A stretch of 64,000 nucleotides of DNA from Trebonia sp963785645 (GCA_963785645.1 CAWAWG010000004.1:558001-622000); one strand, 5' to 3'. Positions 8,531 through 17,194 are shown, counted from the stretch's first letter. Translations and numbers: made by a program. Notes: a model not told the origin generated them from the sequence alone.

Positions 8531-8579
8531 CCGTGCGCGCGATCGATGATGACGACGTGGCGCGGAAAGGGGTCGCAGA

Positions 8580-10268
8580 ATGACAGCTACCGTAAACGGT
8601 GCTGCGACGGCCGGAGCAGTGCAGGGTCTCTGGCGGCGGCAACTCGATCATTACCCGCAGACCCGGAGCCGGATGTGGTATCTCGGCATCGTGGTCGCCG
8701 CGACGATCATCCTCTACTACCAGTTCTATATCGCGGGCGCGGTATCCCCCAGCATCATTGCCGAATACGGCATGACGTTTCCGTTTTACGTGTACATAGT
8801 GGTGGTCGCGAACGCGGTGGGCGCGTTCGGCTCGCTCGCCGCCGGCCTCGCCGACCGATGGGGCCGGGCGAACCTCGTCGCCTACGGCCTGCTCATCACC
8901 GGCCTGCTCACTCTTATCGGCATACCGAACGCCTCGGGCAAGTGGACGTACGCGGTCCTGTTCGCCGCCATCGGCCTTGTCGAGGGAGTCATCCTCGTCG
9001 CCACCCCGGCGCTGATCAGGGACTTCTCCCCGCAGCTGGGCCGAGCCTCGGCGATGGGCTTCTGGACCCTCGGCCCGGTCGTCGCCAGCCTGCTGGTCGC
9101 GGTGATTTCCAGCAACACGGTTGACCACCTGCATGCCTGGCAGGACGAGTTCATCGTCGCCGGGATCGCGGGGCTCATCGTCGGCCTTGTCGCCCTGCTG
9201 GGACTGCGTGAGCTGTCGCCGCAGCTGCGTGACCAGCTCATGGTCTCGCACCGGGACCTGGCGCTCATCGAGGCGCGCGCCCGCGGGCTCGACGTCGAGG
9301 AATCGCTGCGCCACCCGTGGCGGCAGATGCTTCATCTCGACATCATCGGATCGGCCTTCGCGATCTCGGTGTTCCTGCTGATCTACTACACGGCGGTCGG
9401 ATTCTTCACCGTGTACTTCACCGCGATTTACCACTTCTCGCTGTCGACCGCCAACAGCATCGGAGACTGGTTCTGGGCGTTCGACGCGGGTGCGCTGATC
9501 TTGATCGGCATCATCTCCGACCGGCTCCGCGTCCGTAAGCCGTTCATGGTGATTGGCGGGGTCGGCGCCGTGGTGCTGACGATCGTCTTCCTCAACCTGG
9601 GAGCGGGCACCTCATACGCGACGTTCGGCCTGGTCATCAGCATCCTCGCGATATTCCTGGCCATCGCCTACGCGCCGTGGATGGCGAGCTTCACCGAGAC
9701 CGTCGAGCGGCGCAACCCGGCGCTGACCGCGACCGGACTGGCCGTGTGGGGCTGGATCATCCGCGTAGTGATCGCGGTCTCGATCTTCATCCTGCCCTCG
9801 GTCGTCAGCTCGATGACGCCGCTGGTGACCTACGGGACCCAGTTCGCCACGATTGAGGCGGCTTACCCGCAGCAGCTGGCCACCCTCGCCGTGATCGACC
9901 CCAAGACCCAGGCCGCCATGCAGGCCAACCCGGCGGACACGGCCGCCCAGACGGCGGCGGTGGGCGAGATCGCCAAGGCGTTCAACGCCACCCCGGCTGT
10001 CGCGGCGGCCCGGCTTCTCGCGCTGGCCAAGTTGCCTCAGGCGGACCAGGTGTTCCTGGCCGAGCACGCCTCGGATGTCGTCAATGCCAGCGCGGCCGCG
10101 CCCGGCCAGTGGAAGAACTGGTGGTGGGTCTGCGTCGGCGGCGAGATCGTCTTCCTGCCGTTCATCCTGGTAATGGCGGGCCGGTGGAGCCCCCGCCGGG
10201 CCCGCGAAGACGCCGCGGAACACGATCGCATGATCCAGCAGGAGCTGGCGGCACTACAAGGGCAGTAG
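8580..10268 (+). CDS. MFS transporter with extended loop before last helix
   Basis: About 562 residues. The N-terminus has a soluble lead, then helices beginning MWYLGIVVAATIILYYQFYIAGAVSPS, and motif A as AAGLADRWGRANLVAYG. A central loop LIEARARGLDVEES separates the two six-helix halves. Unusually, about 115 residues between residues ~415 and ~525 form an Ala/Gln-rich extracytoplasmic segment before the final helix (WWWVCVGGEIVFLPFILVM). The ATG at 8580 has GAAAGGGG upstream. Its palindromic operator and divergent TetR suggest substrate-induced expression. The substrate is unknown. Confidence 0.85.
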   Translation: MTATVNGAATAGAVQGLWRRQLDHYPQTRSRMWYLGIVVAATIILYYQFYIAGAVSPSIIAEYGMTFPFYVYIVVVANAVGAFGSLAAGLADRWGRANLVAYGLLITGLLTLIGIPNASGKWTYAVLFAAIGLVEGVILVATPALIRDFSPQLGRASAMGFWTLGPVVASLLVAVISSNTVDHLHAWQDEFIVAGIAGLIVGLVALLGLRELSPQLRDQLMVSHRDLALIEARARGLDVEESLRHPWRQMLHLDIIGSAFAISVFLLIYYTAVGFFTVYFTAIYHFSLSTANSIGDWFWAFDAGALILIGIISDRLRVRKPFMVIGGVGAVVLTIVFLNLGAGTSYATFGLVISILAIFLAIAYAPWMASFTETVERRNPALTATGLAVWGWIIRVVIAVSIFILPSVVSSMTPLVTYGTQFATIEAAYPQQLATLAVIDPKTQAAMQANPADTAAQTAAVGEIAKAFNATPAVAAARLLALAKLPQADQVFLAEHASDVVNASAAAPGQWKNWWWVCVGGEIVFLPFILVMAGRWSPRRAREDAAEHDRMIQQELAALQGQ

Positions 10269-10293
10269 CCGCAGCGCTGTCGTTACCGGACAT

Positions 10294-10338
10294 CCTGGTC
10301 GCGGTCATCTGGCCGCGACCGGGATGTTTTCGGTTTTT
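10294..10338 (+). terminator. Rho-independent-like terminator after MFS gene
   Basis: Arms CCTGGTCGCGGTC (10294-10306) and GGCCGCGACCGGG (10311-10323) pair over 13 positions with two G-T pairs. A T-rich tail follows (TGTTTTCGGTTTTT). It lies 25 bases past the MFS stop. Confidence 0.75.
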
Positions 10339-10736
10339 CGTTTGCTCGATGATTGAGTTGATCTTGATCCTTGCGGTGGCATCGGGCAAGATGCCGAGTT
10401 TGGCGCAATGTCAGGAACTCAGGAGACTGCTGTGGCTGGTGATGAGATCTGTTCTTCCCGGCCAGGATGCTGGAATAGGAGTCCCGCTCATAGGGCCATT
10501 TCGTGCTCCGCAAAAGCCGCATATTAGGACCGCTACTGGTCAGTATTGGCCCTATGTCGCCGACGGCCGGGAATCGCACCCGGGATGCCCAAGGAAAGGC
10601 TTCCGGGCTGAGCCATTTATCTTGCCGGAATTGGAGTTTGGTGCGAAATTCAACCCGGTCTGCCGGTCTTGTCCCGTCGAACTCATTACCGGTCGCCTGG
10701 AAGCAGCCGAAGCGCCTCCGGCATTACGCTGCTCTG
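10339..10736. other. gene-poor stretch with repeat copy 2
   Basis: No convincing gene is seen on either strand. The stretch holds the palindromic element at 10489-10556. Just after it, CCGGGAATCGCACCCGG resembles a T-arm stem, but no tRNA can be folded around it. Confidence 0.5.
10489..10556. repeat. ~70-bp palindromic repeat, copy 2
   Basis: CATAGGGCCA at 10489-10498 and TGGCCCTATG at 10547-10556 are perfect inverted ends, 68 bases in total. TTTCGTG follows the left end, as it precedes the right end in copy 1. No clear target-site duplication flanks it. Confidence 0.75.
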
Positions 10737-11596
10737 GTGAAGCTTCTCGTGATCGGGGGCAGCGGCCTGCTCGGGCTGAGGGTCACCTGCCAGGCCCGGC
10801 TCGCGGGCCACAGCGTCACCGCCACCTTCTGCGCGAGCGTCCCGCTAGACGCTGAGACGGACTGGCGCCAGCTCGACATCCGGTGCCGCGACGACGTCAC
10901 GGCGCTGGCCCTCCGCACCCGGCCCGATGTCGTGATCAACGCCGCCTACCGGCAGCCGGACTGGGAGACCACCGCCGACGGCGGGGCGCACGTAGCCCTC
11001 GCCGCCGCGGCGGCAGACGCCCGCCTGGTGCACGTGTCCAGCGACGCGGTCTTCTCCGGCACCGCGCCCAGCTACGACGAGACGCGAACACCCGATCCCG
11101 TGACCCCCTACGGCGCCGCCAAGGCCGCGGCCGAGACCGCGGTCAAGGGCATCACCCCGGCCGCTGTCATCGCCCGGACCTCGCTGATCATCGGCGACGG
11201 GGATTCCCAGCACGAGAAGCTTGTGCACGCCCTGGCCGCCGGCGCCGCGGCCGGCCCCTGTTCACAGACGTGGTCCGGTGCCCCGTGCACGTCGCCGACC
11301 TGGCCTCGGCCCTGCTGGAACTAGCCGCCTCGCCGCACGCCGGAATCTGCCACGTGGCCGGCAGCGACGCCGTCAGCCGTTACGAACTCGGCCTGCTTAT
11401 TGCATCGCGGGACGGGTTGGACCCGGCCGCCCTCCCCGCCGGCCTGCGCGCCGCCGGCCTCCCTGGCGCCAGCGACGTGCGGCTAGACAGCACCAAGACC
11501 CAGGCACGCCTGACCACCCGGCTCCGGGGGGCACGCGAGTTCATGGCCCAGTTAACGGCAGTAGACCCCAGTTTTCGGCATTGCCTCCGGCGATGA
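10737..11596 (+). pseudogene. NAD-dependent epimerase/dTDP-4-dehydrorhamnose reductase-like (RmlD), frameshifted
   Basis: GTG 10737 opens KLLVIGGSGLLG, the Rossmann dinucleotide motif of the extended SDR/RmlD family. VVINAAY and VSSDAVFSG follow, then the active-site pattern PYGAAKAAAE (Y-x3-K). After AAGAAAG the reading continues only in another frame as LFTDVVRCPVHVADLASALLELA. The break is in a CCCC run at 11255-11258, and one more C would repair it. The joined product is ~285 residues, normal for RmlD. It would reduce or epimerise a nucleotide-sugar-like substrate. Its end overlaps the convergent amidohydrolase by 56 bases. Confidence 0.7.
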
Positions 11597-12425
11597 GGTC
11601 CCGGTCCCGGGTTGGCAGGCCGGCGTCGTTCAGACGCGCAACCGGGTCGGTGACGCCCATGTCGAACGGGTAGTCCGAGCCGAGCAACACGCGTCCGGCA
11701 CCGAACCGGTCCACCAGAGCGCGCAGCGCTTCTGGCGAATAGACCAGCGAGTCCACGGCGATCCGGCGCATGTACTGGCTCGGCGGGAGCAGGCACGCGC
11801 GTGCCTCGGGCCGTTCGTGCCAGGCGTGGTCCGACCGGCCGAGGTAACTCGGCAGGTACCCGCCACCGTGGGCAGCCAGCAGCCTGAGCCGGGGGTATCG
11901 GTCGAGGACGCCGGAGAAGATCAGGTGGCTCAGGGCGATCGCGTGCTCCAGCGGCTGGCCGACGATGTTCTCCAGGTACCATCGGTCCAGCCGCCCGTCG
12001 ACGGTGCACCCCATCGGATGCAGGAACACCACAGCGTCCAGTTCCTGCGCCCGTGCCCACAGTTCATTCAGCCCGGAGTCGGACAGGTCGATGATCCGAC
12101 CGTCCGGGGCAGGCGCCCACGATGAGATCTCGATGCCCTTCAGCCCGCAGGCCAGCACCGCGTGTTCCAGGGCCTCCACCGCCAGCCGCGGATGTTGGAG
12201 GGGTGCGACACCCAGCCCGGCTAGCCGCTGCGGTGCGGCCTTGCACAGAGCCGCGACGCCCTCGTGGGTGGCCGTCCAGATCTCCCGGGCGAGCCCGGAG
12301 TCGGCCCAGTAGTGGTACTGGGTCGGGCTGGGTGAGACCAGTTGCACGTCGACTGATGCCGCGTTGACCCAGCCGTGAGGCGTCGTTGCCGAGCAAGCCA
12401 CACCGAGGGTTGTAGCCATCGGCAA
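11541..12425 (-). pseudogene. amidohydrolase family 2 (ACMSD-like), 5'-truncated
   Basis: About 294 residues of an amidohydrolase-2 TIM barrel are visible: VVSPSPTQYHYW-type start, VVFLHPMG, LLAAHGGGYLP (metal His), and LLGSDYPFDMG (catalytic Asp). The family normally begins ~60 residues earlier with the HxH metal pair. That part is absent, and upstream frames do not supply it, so this copy probably cannot bind its metal properly. Its 5' end abuts the toxin-antitoxin module, consistent with truncation by a rearrangement in this decayed island. Confidence 0.65.
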
Positions 12426-12505
12426 ACTTCTGGAAGGTGCCTGCGGCCCTCGGCTCTCACTTGCCGGTCATCCACTCGCTAAGTCGCCCCTGTGGAAAAC
12501 CGGTC

Positions 12506-12829
12506 CTAGTGGAGCAGACCCAAGTAACGAGAGAGGCTGTGCTCGACTTGCGCCATGTCGTCGCGTGACAGGTAATCGACGAGATCGCCTGCGACGTACG
12601 AGACATCAATGGTCCGGATCTGATCGATCAGAATCTTGGTCTCCCGTCCGGCAATGACGACTTCAGGCCGGAACACGGATGCCTGGGCGCTAGTCGAGGT
12701 GGGCAGGACAGTCACCGTGGACCAGGCATCCTGTTCGATGCTGAGGACAAGCCCAAGGCGACGACCCCGCTGCTCGTGGCCGCGCTTGGCGTCGCCCAGG
12801 TCTACGGGGTAGATCGCACCGCGGATCAT
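12506..12829 (-). CDS. MazF/PemK-type mRNA endoribonuclease toxin
   Basis: About 107 residues starting MIRGAIYPVDLGDAKRGHEQRGRR, the typical MazF/PemK opening (R-G-x-I/V-Y-x-V/A-D). VLPTSTSAQ and a late RTIDVSYVAGDLVDYLS segment follow. The family cleaves single-stranded mRNA at short sequences. It overlaps the antitoxin gene by four bases (ATGA), showing translational coupling. The antitoxin is upstream, as expected for type II modules. Confidence 0.85.
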   Translation of the reverse strand: MIRGAIYPVDLGDAKRGHEQRGRRLGLVLSIEQDAWSTVTVLPTSTSAQASVFRPEVVIAGRETKILIDQIRTIDVSYVAGDLVDYLSRDDMAQVEHSLSRYLGLLH

Positions 12830-13095
12830 GAGGGTTCGATGGGCCTGGCCGGGACGGTGAGGTCTGTGCCCACGATCCGGATGCTGCCCTCGGCGTCGTA
12901 TTCCCACGCATCCGCTTCGGCGGAGAGGTCTTCGCTCTTCAAACGGTGCATATCAGCGCGGGCGCGCTCTTCCCATGCTTCGCGGTCCAGCAGTCGTAGT
13001 GCACGCCGGATGACATCGCTAGTCTTCTCGTCCTTGCGGCGATTGGCTTCAATGAGGCGGAGATCTTCTTCGGTAGGGCGGAATCCGACACTCAT
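12826..13095 (-). CDS. ribbon-helix-helix antitoxin partner of MazF-like toxin
   Basis: About 89 residues. The N-terminus MSVGFRPTEEDLRLIEA is followed by SDVIRRALRLLDREA, matching a ribbon-helix-helix DNA-binding domain. The acidic C-terminal part would bind and block the toxin. The start at 13095 is preferred over an in-frame Met at 13113, because the -10 box and palindrome lie between the two and the transcript seems leaderless. It would repress its own promoter. Confidence 0.8.
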   Translation of the reverse strand: MSVGFRPTEEDLRLIEANRRKDEKTSDVIRRALRLLDREAWEERARADMHRLKSEDLSAEADAWEYDAEGSIRIVGTDLTVPARPIEPS

Positions 13096-13103
13096 GAACA
13101 CAG

Positions 13104-13119
13104 TGTATAACAATTGTTA
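13104..13119 (-). promoter_or_regulatory. leaderless promoter and autoregulatory palindrome of the TA operon
   Basis: On the minus strand TATACA (13109-13104) lies eight bases before the antitoxin ATG, so the transcript probably starts at or next to the start codon. The perfect palindrome TAACAATTGTTA (13108-13119) overlaps this box. That is where antitoxin binding would block transcription. Confidence 0.5.
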
Positions 13120-13189
13120 GACAGTGGCCATGGGCCACTACTGACTGAAGCCGGGGACGTCGGCTGTCCGGACTGGTCGCGCTGGTCCG

Positions 13190-13345
13190 GCCATCGACGT
13201 GCTCCGGCTGCTGTGGGGCGGGGACGCAGGCGGCGTCAGCTTCCAGGGCGAGTTCTTCACCCTCGCCGCAGCCTGCAGCTTCCCCGAGCCGCATGACGGA
13301 CGAATCCTGCCTGTCCATGTCGGCGGATCGAGCCTGGCCGCTTAG
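13190..13345 (+). pseudogene. fragment of a luciferase-like (LLM, F420/FMN) monooxygenase
   Basis: The frame through 13193-13345 reads IDVLRLLWGG, then VSFQGEFFTLAAACSFPEP and LPVHVGGSS before a TAG. This matches the mid-region of LLM-class oxidoreductases (LRRLW, F-x-G-x-FF, P-V-x-VGG). No start, N-terminus or C-terminus is present, so it is a remnant. Confidence 0.6.
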
Positions 13346-14081
13346 TTTAGGCGATATGTACAGATCCGGCCACTACGTACCCTGTTCAAGGCATATCGAC
13401 ACCAACGCAGCGTGGCAAGTACGCTGCGCTTTGACTAGGACAGCTCTTTAACTCTTTCGCCAAGGAAGCTGGCCGAGGCTTCTGGCCCTAGAGAAATCTT
13501 GCGTAGCTGTTCGAATTTTTCTCACATCCACGGCCCGTTCTAGTCCGGAAGCGGCAAGTTGGGGTATTCCTTGCGGAAACAATTCCGTCCCGTGCGTGAC
13601 CTGCGCACCCGTTCCTCGGTTTTGCTGGCATAGGGCCATTTCGTGCAGGACATACTATTCTAAACCAGGGCACGGAAATGTGCTAAGTGGCCCTATGTGC
13701 ATACGGGCAGGTAGAGCATCATTACAGGCGAAGCACAATTACCGCTAGTTACAGGTTGATTGGTGGCTGACTCGGCGGTTATAACCATCCGTGGACGATG
13801 TTCGGCTCTGCCAACGTGAAGCTGCACGCCGTCTCGATCTCGGCAGATCTGTCGAGGTCCGGTGAGGCACACGCTCACGCTGAGCAGATAGACCCCGAGG
13901 AGATACCGAGCCGGGAACGGCGGGGGCGCCCAAGCCACCCCCGCGACCGGGGAGGCGGCCCGGTGAACGAGGACGACACGCGAACACTGCCGGTCCCGCA
14001 GAGCCAATATATGGACTCGCTCGGAAGCGAGGAACGTACACGAGGAAGGAACAGTAGTTTTACCTACCGCAAATTCAATAC
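13346..14081. other. gene-poor stretch with repeat copy 3
   Basis: No supportable gene. An inverted repeat CGCAGCGT/ACGCTGCG lies at 13406-13413 and 13421-13428. The palindromic element lies at 13629-13697. Open frames around 13690-14080 show no recognisable domain or good ribosome site. Confidence 0.45.
13629..13697. repeat. ~70-bp palindromic repeat, copy 3
   Basis: CATAGGGCCA at 13629-13638 and TGGCCCTATG at 13688-13697, 69 bases in total. TTTCGTG follows the left end exactly as in copy 2. Confidence 0.75.
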
Positions 14082-14432
14082 TTAGATACGGTCGCCGGGG
14101 CTGAGGCGGGCGTGGGCGTTGTGGGCGCGGGTGATGCCGCGTTGCTCGGTGTGCTCGCGAACCATGCCGTAGGTCTTCCAGCCGGTGATGTGCATCAGGT
14201 CATCTGTCGATCGGCCGGCCGCTAGCCAGCTGTCGGCGAAGGAGCGGCGGAAGCGGTCCGGGTGGACGTTCCGGATGCCTGCCTCAAGCGCGAGTTGCCA
14301 CGACGCGATGAATGTTGTGAGCGGTGGCCCAGACGCAACCGCCTTGGCGCGCTGGGCGCGGGCGGGCGGGCTTCGCGCACGCTCGTCACGGGTGAGGTGG
14401 CGTCGGATGACATGCGGGTTCCGCCCGGTCAC
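14082..14432 (-). pseudogene. tyrosine recombinase/integrase C-terminal remnant
   Basis: About 116 residues. VHPDRFRRSFADSWLAAGRSTDDLMHITGW matches the catalytic end of tyrosine recombinases (H-x-x-R, then the late H/W box). KTYGMVREHTEQRG follows where the nucleophilic Tyr is usually found; the expected Y appears replaced by H. The N-terminal and core parts, including the first Arg, are missing. With tRNA-Arg 150 bases away, this is probably the residue of an integrative element. Confidence 0.65.
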
Positions 14433-14579
14433 CGGTGCGAACCGCGCCCGGGATGCCGTACCCTATACGAGGTACTTCACGACCCGTGTGGGCGGCGAAT
14501 CAAACGCTCTAACCACGCTGTGCCGTTGTGGTAGTGTATCAAATACCTGCATTTCCGCAGGTAGGACAACTAAAGACCT

Positions 14580-14652
14580 GCGCTCGTAGCTCAACGGATA
14601 GAGCATTTGACTACGGATCAAAAGGTTGGGGGTTCGAGTCCCTCCGAGCGCG
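14580..14652 (+). tRNA. tRNA-Arg (ACG)
   Basis: A complete 73-base cloverleaf. The acceptor GCGCTCG pairs with CGAGCGC, and the D-stem GCTC pairs with GAGC. The anticodon stem TTTGA/TCAAA encloses loop CTACGGA (anticodon ACG). The T-arm GGGGG-TTCGAGT-CCCTC follows, with discriminator G. CCA is not encoded. Confidence 0.95.
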
Positions 14653-14675
14653 CTCGTTGAGACAGCGACGAACGA

Positions 14676-14712
14676 GGCCCTGACCAGCAACCTACTGGTC
14701 GGGGCCTTTTTC
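14676..14712 (+). terminator. terminator after tRNA-Arg
   Basis: GGCCCTGACCAG (14676-14687) and CTGGTCGGGGCC (14695-14706) form a stem with a T-G mismatch, followed by TTTTTC. It is 24 bases past the tRNA. Confidence 0.85.
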
Positions 14713-14801
14713 GTTGGCCGGTGAAGGGGTGGTCTTCTTGCTGTTGTGAGGCCAGGCTTCTCGCAACGTCTAGACGATGTGGTGGGACCGGCTACCGGCG
14801 C

Positions 14802-16091
14802 CTACCTGGCTGAATTTGTGCCGCTAACCTGCGTCGGCGTTGTCTCGGCGGCAACCGGTGCCTGCTGGTGGGTGAAGGCGGGGAGGAGGCGGGCCAGTAC
14901 CAGGGCGCCGGCGATGCAGGCCAGGCCGCCTGAGACTACGGATGTGGTGGCGCCGAAGGCGTTCGCCACCGCACCCGACTCGGCGTTTCCGATCCGCGGT
15001 CCGCCTGTGACCACCGCCATCTGCGCGCCCATCAGCCGCCCGCGCAGGTCGTCGGGCGCGGCGAGCTGGATGATCGTGCCGCGGAAGACGGCCGAGACGA
15101 CATCGGCCCATCCGGCCACCGCCAGCAGCGCGAGCGCGAGCGGCAGCCAGTGGGCCACGCCGAAGCAGGTGATCGCGGCGCCCCAGACGATGACCGCGAT
15201 GATGACCGCACGGCCTTGCCGCCGCACCCGGTGGACCCAGCCGGTAGCGACCGCGCCGAGCAGTGCTCCCGCGCCCGGCGCGGCGTAAAGGAGCCCGAGC
15301 GTCCGCGCCCCGCCGTGGAATACCGTCTTGGCGAGTGCGGGAAAGACGGCGGTCGGCCCGCCGAACACCGTGGCGTTGATATCGATCAGGAAAGCGCCCT
15401 GGATGACGGGCTGGCCGCGCAGGTGACGAAATCCGGCCGCGATGGAGCGCAGGCCCGGCGGGTGGGTCGTGCCGACCGGGCGCTGTGGGGTCATCAGGGA
15501 TGTCGCTAGCATCGCCACCATCAGGCTGGCCGCGTCCATCCAGTAGACGAACCGGACTCCCGCCCCGGCGAGCAGCAGGCCGGCCAGGGCCGGACCCGCC
15601 ACCATGCCGAACTGCATCAGCGCCTGGAACATGGCGTTCACCGCGGCCGTATCGGATCGTCCGGCCAGGTTCGGAAGGACGGCGGACAGCCCCGACTCTC
15701 CGGCGACGGCGAAGCCAGCCGCGGCGGCCGGCAATACGAACAGCGGCCACAAGGCGGTACCCGCGTCGGCGTTGACCGCCAGGCCGACGGCGCACAGGGC
15801 GGCCAGCAGCTGGGAAACGAGCAGCAGGAGGCGGCGATCGACGGCGTCGGCGAGCGATCCGCCAAGCAGGCCGCCGGCGATCAGCGGCAGCAGCGTCGCC
15901 AGCGAGACCAGCCCGACGTCAAGGGACGAATGCGTCAGCGCGTAGACCTGATACGGCACGGCGACCATCGTGAACTGCCCGCCGAGCATGGACACGAGCT
16001 GTCCTGCGAAAAGAAGGCGCAGGTCACGAGACTTCTGTAGCGGCCTTAGGTCGATGACCAGGTGCCGCCCGATCCGGGCAATCCGCTTCAT
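14802..16091 (-). CDS. MFS transporter, EntS/MFS_3-like exporter
   Basis: About 429 residues and 12 likely helices. It begins with a cytoplasmic lead, then SRDLRLLFAGQLVSMLGGQFTMVAVPYQVYALTHSS, typical of MFS_3 exporters. GGSLADAVDRRLLLL is motif A. The C-terminus is a short Thr/Ala tail. It is divergent from a TetR gene with paired palindromes between them, so it is very likely an inducible efflux pump controlled by that TetR. Confidence 0.88.
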   Translation of the reverse strand: MKRIARIGRHLVIDLRPLQKSRDLRLLFAGQLVSMLGGQFTMVAVPYQVYALTHSSLDVGLVSLATLLPLIAGGLLGGSLADAVDRRLLLLVSQLLAALCAVGLAVNADAGTALWPLFVLPAAAAGFAVAGESGLSAVLPNLAGRSDTAAVNAMFQALMQFGMVAGPALAGLLLAGAGVRFVYWMDAASLMVAMLATSLMTPQRPVGTTHPPGLRSIAAGFRHLRGQPVIQGAFLIDINATVFGGPTAVFPALAKTVFHGGARTLGLLYAAPGAGALLGAVATGWVHRVRRQGRAVIIAVIVWGAAITCFGVAHWLPLALALLAVAGWADVVSAVFRGTIIQLAAPDDLRGRLMGAQMAVVTGGPRIGNAESGAVANAFGATTSVVSGGLACIAGALVLARLLPAFTHQQAPVAAETTPTQVSGTNSAR

Positions 16092-16110
16092 GCGAGCGAC
16101 TTTAACGAAC

Positions 16111-16150
16111 TGACTGACCGTCAGTCAATAGAATGACTGACGGTCAGCCA
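16111..16150. promoter_or_regulatory. double TetR operator
   Basis: TGACTGACCGTCAGTCA (16111-16127) is a perfect palindrome. TGACTGACGGTCAGCCA (16134-16150) is a second with one mismatch, centred 23 bases away. The TGACNGTCA core is a known TetR operator type. The pair sits between the divergent MFS (start 16091) and TetR (start 16206) genes. Confidence 0.8.
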
Positions 16151-16205
16151 GTAACCTTGCGGACAGTGCCAACGAAGTGGGCCACCTAAGTGATGGGAGC
16201 CGTTG

Positions 16206-16793
16206 ATGTCCCGGACTAAGCCTGCCGAACAGCGGCGCGCTGACCTGCTCGCGGCAGGCGAGGCATTGTTCCTTGAGAAGGGCATCGCGGCCACATCGCT
16301 GGACGAGGTCACCAGCCGCGCCGGAGTCTCCAAGGGGCTGTTCTACCTGTACTTCCGGTCTAAGGACGACCTGCTCGCCGCCCTTCAGGACGAGTTCTCG
16401 ATCAGGCTCGCCGGCCGCATCCGGGCCGCCACGGACCGGGCCGCGGACTGGCCCGCCAAGCTCGACGCGTGCGTCCAGGCGATCTTCGACAGCTACCAGG
16501 ACGGCAGCGACCTCCACGTGATGCTGTTTCAGCACGGCGGCCACGTGTCCGCCAGCCACCAGCAGACCCATGCCCTCGTGCGCGACGTGATCGGCGATCT
16601 GCTCGCCCGGGGCAAGGCGGCCGGCGCATTCGACGTGGCGGACCCGGAGGCGACGGCGGCGCTGTGCTGGGCGAGCACGCACGGCTTCGACCTGGGCTTC
16701 CACAGCGAGCCCGGGCCGGCCGACGCCAGGCTCATCCGGGCGGCCAAAGAGCTGTTCCGACGCGCGGCCGGCGTCACAACCAGTCCGCAGTGA
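16206..16793 (+). CDS. TetR-family repressor
   Basis: About 195 residues. The N-terminal domain reads ADLLAAGEALFLEKGI, then SLDEVTSRAGVSKGLFYLYF, with the helix-turn-helix at ~30-50. The C-terminal ligand domain has a conserved CWASTHGFDLGF stretch. ATG 16206 has GGGAG a few bases upstream; an overlapping TTG at 16203 is less likely. It should bind the two palindromes upstream and release them when the exported compound is present. Confidence 0.9.
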   Translation: MSRTKPAEQRRADLLAAGEALFLEKGIAATSLDEVTSRAGVSKGLFYLYFRSKDDLLAALQDEFSIRLAGRIRAATDRAADWPAKLDACVQAIFDSYQDGSDLHVMLFQHGGHVSASHQQTHALVRDVIGDLLARGKAAGAFDVADPEATAALCWASTHGFDLGFHSEPGPADARLIRAAKELFRRAAGVTTSPQ

Positions 16794-17194
16794 GCTGGCC
16801 GCCCCCGGTCGCCGTCGGCTGCCCGTCCCCGCTGGCAGCCGAAGCCATAGCCCGAACGGAGAGGGCCCCACTTTCGAAGCCACGCTACTCACCCCAGTGA
16901 GCCGGGATGAGGCGCCAGCAAATTAAGCCGCTGCCGTACCGCTTCTGATGTGCCGCACGAAGGGTGGGGCTTGTTTTGGCACGTCAGGGGCTTAGTCGTC
17001 TGGTCCACGGCCGTTTGGGGGCTTGACTGGATGGCTGCGGCGCTATGGATGTGGTGATTTTTTCTGAAAAAATATTAACTTTTCCGGAAAAAACGGCAAC
17101 CAAAAACGGCCCGGGGCAGTCAATAACGGTGAGACAGAGTGGGGCAACCCCCGTGCGAGGCACGGGAGGGCCTAAGGGAAAAGTGAGGCAATCC
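16794..17194 (+). promoter_or_regulatory. AT-rich promoter region and structured leader before secreted protein
   Basis: No gene is seen. At 17058-17072 TTTTTTC-T-GAAAAAA, and at 17080-17091 TTTTCCGGAAAA, are palindromes in an AT-rich patch. TATTAA at 17073-17078 between them is a possible -10. The leader then has GGGG-CAA-CCCC and a perfect overlapping hairpin CCCGTGC-GAG-GCACGGG near 17150-17167, so alternative folds are possible. GTGAGG precedes the ATG at 17195. A regulatory RNA is plausible, but I cannot match it to a known class. Confidence 0.4.

Noticed and set aside
10556..10625. Possible tRNA fragment around CCGGGAATCGCACCCGG
   Set aside because: The T-loop consensus is not met and no acceptor or anticodon stem can be paired.
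13693..14041. Two overlapping minus-strand frames of ~100 residues
   Set aside because: No recognisable domain or start signal in a decayed region.
14463..14690. Minus-strand open frame reading GGTRTPNLLIRSQMLYPLSYERR across the tRNA
   Set aside because: This is a well-known spurious frame antisense to tRNA genes; the tRNA-Arg explains the sequence.
17100..17194. c-di-AMP (ydaO) riboswitch
   Set aside because: Hairpins are present, but the conserved ydaO core was not found.
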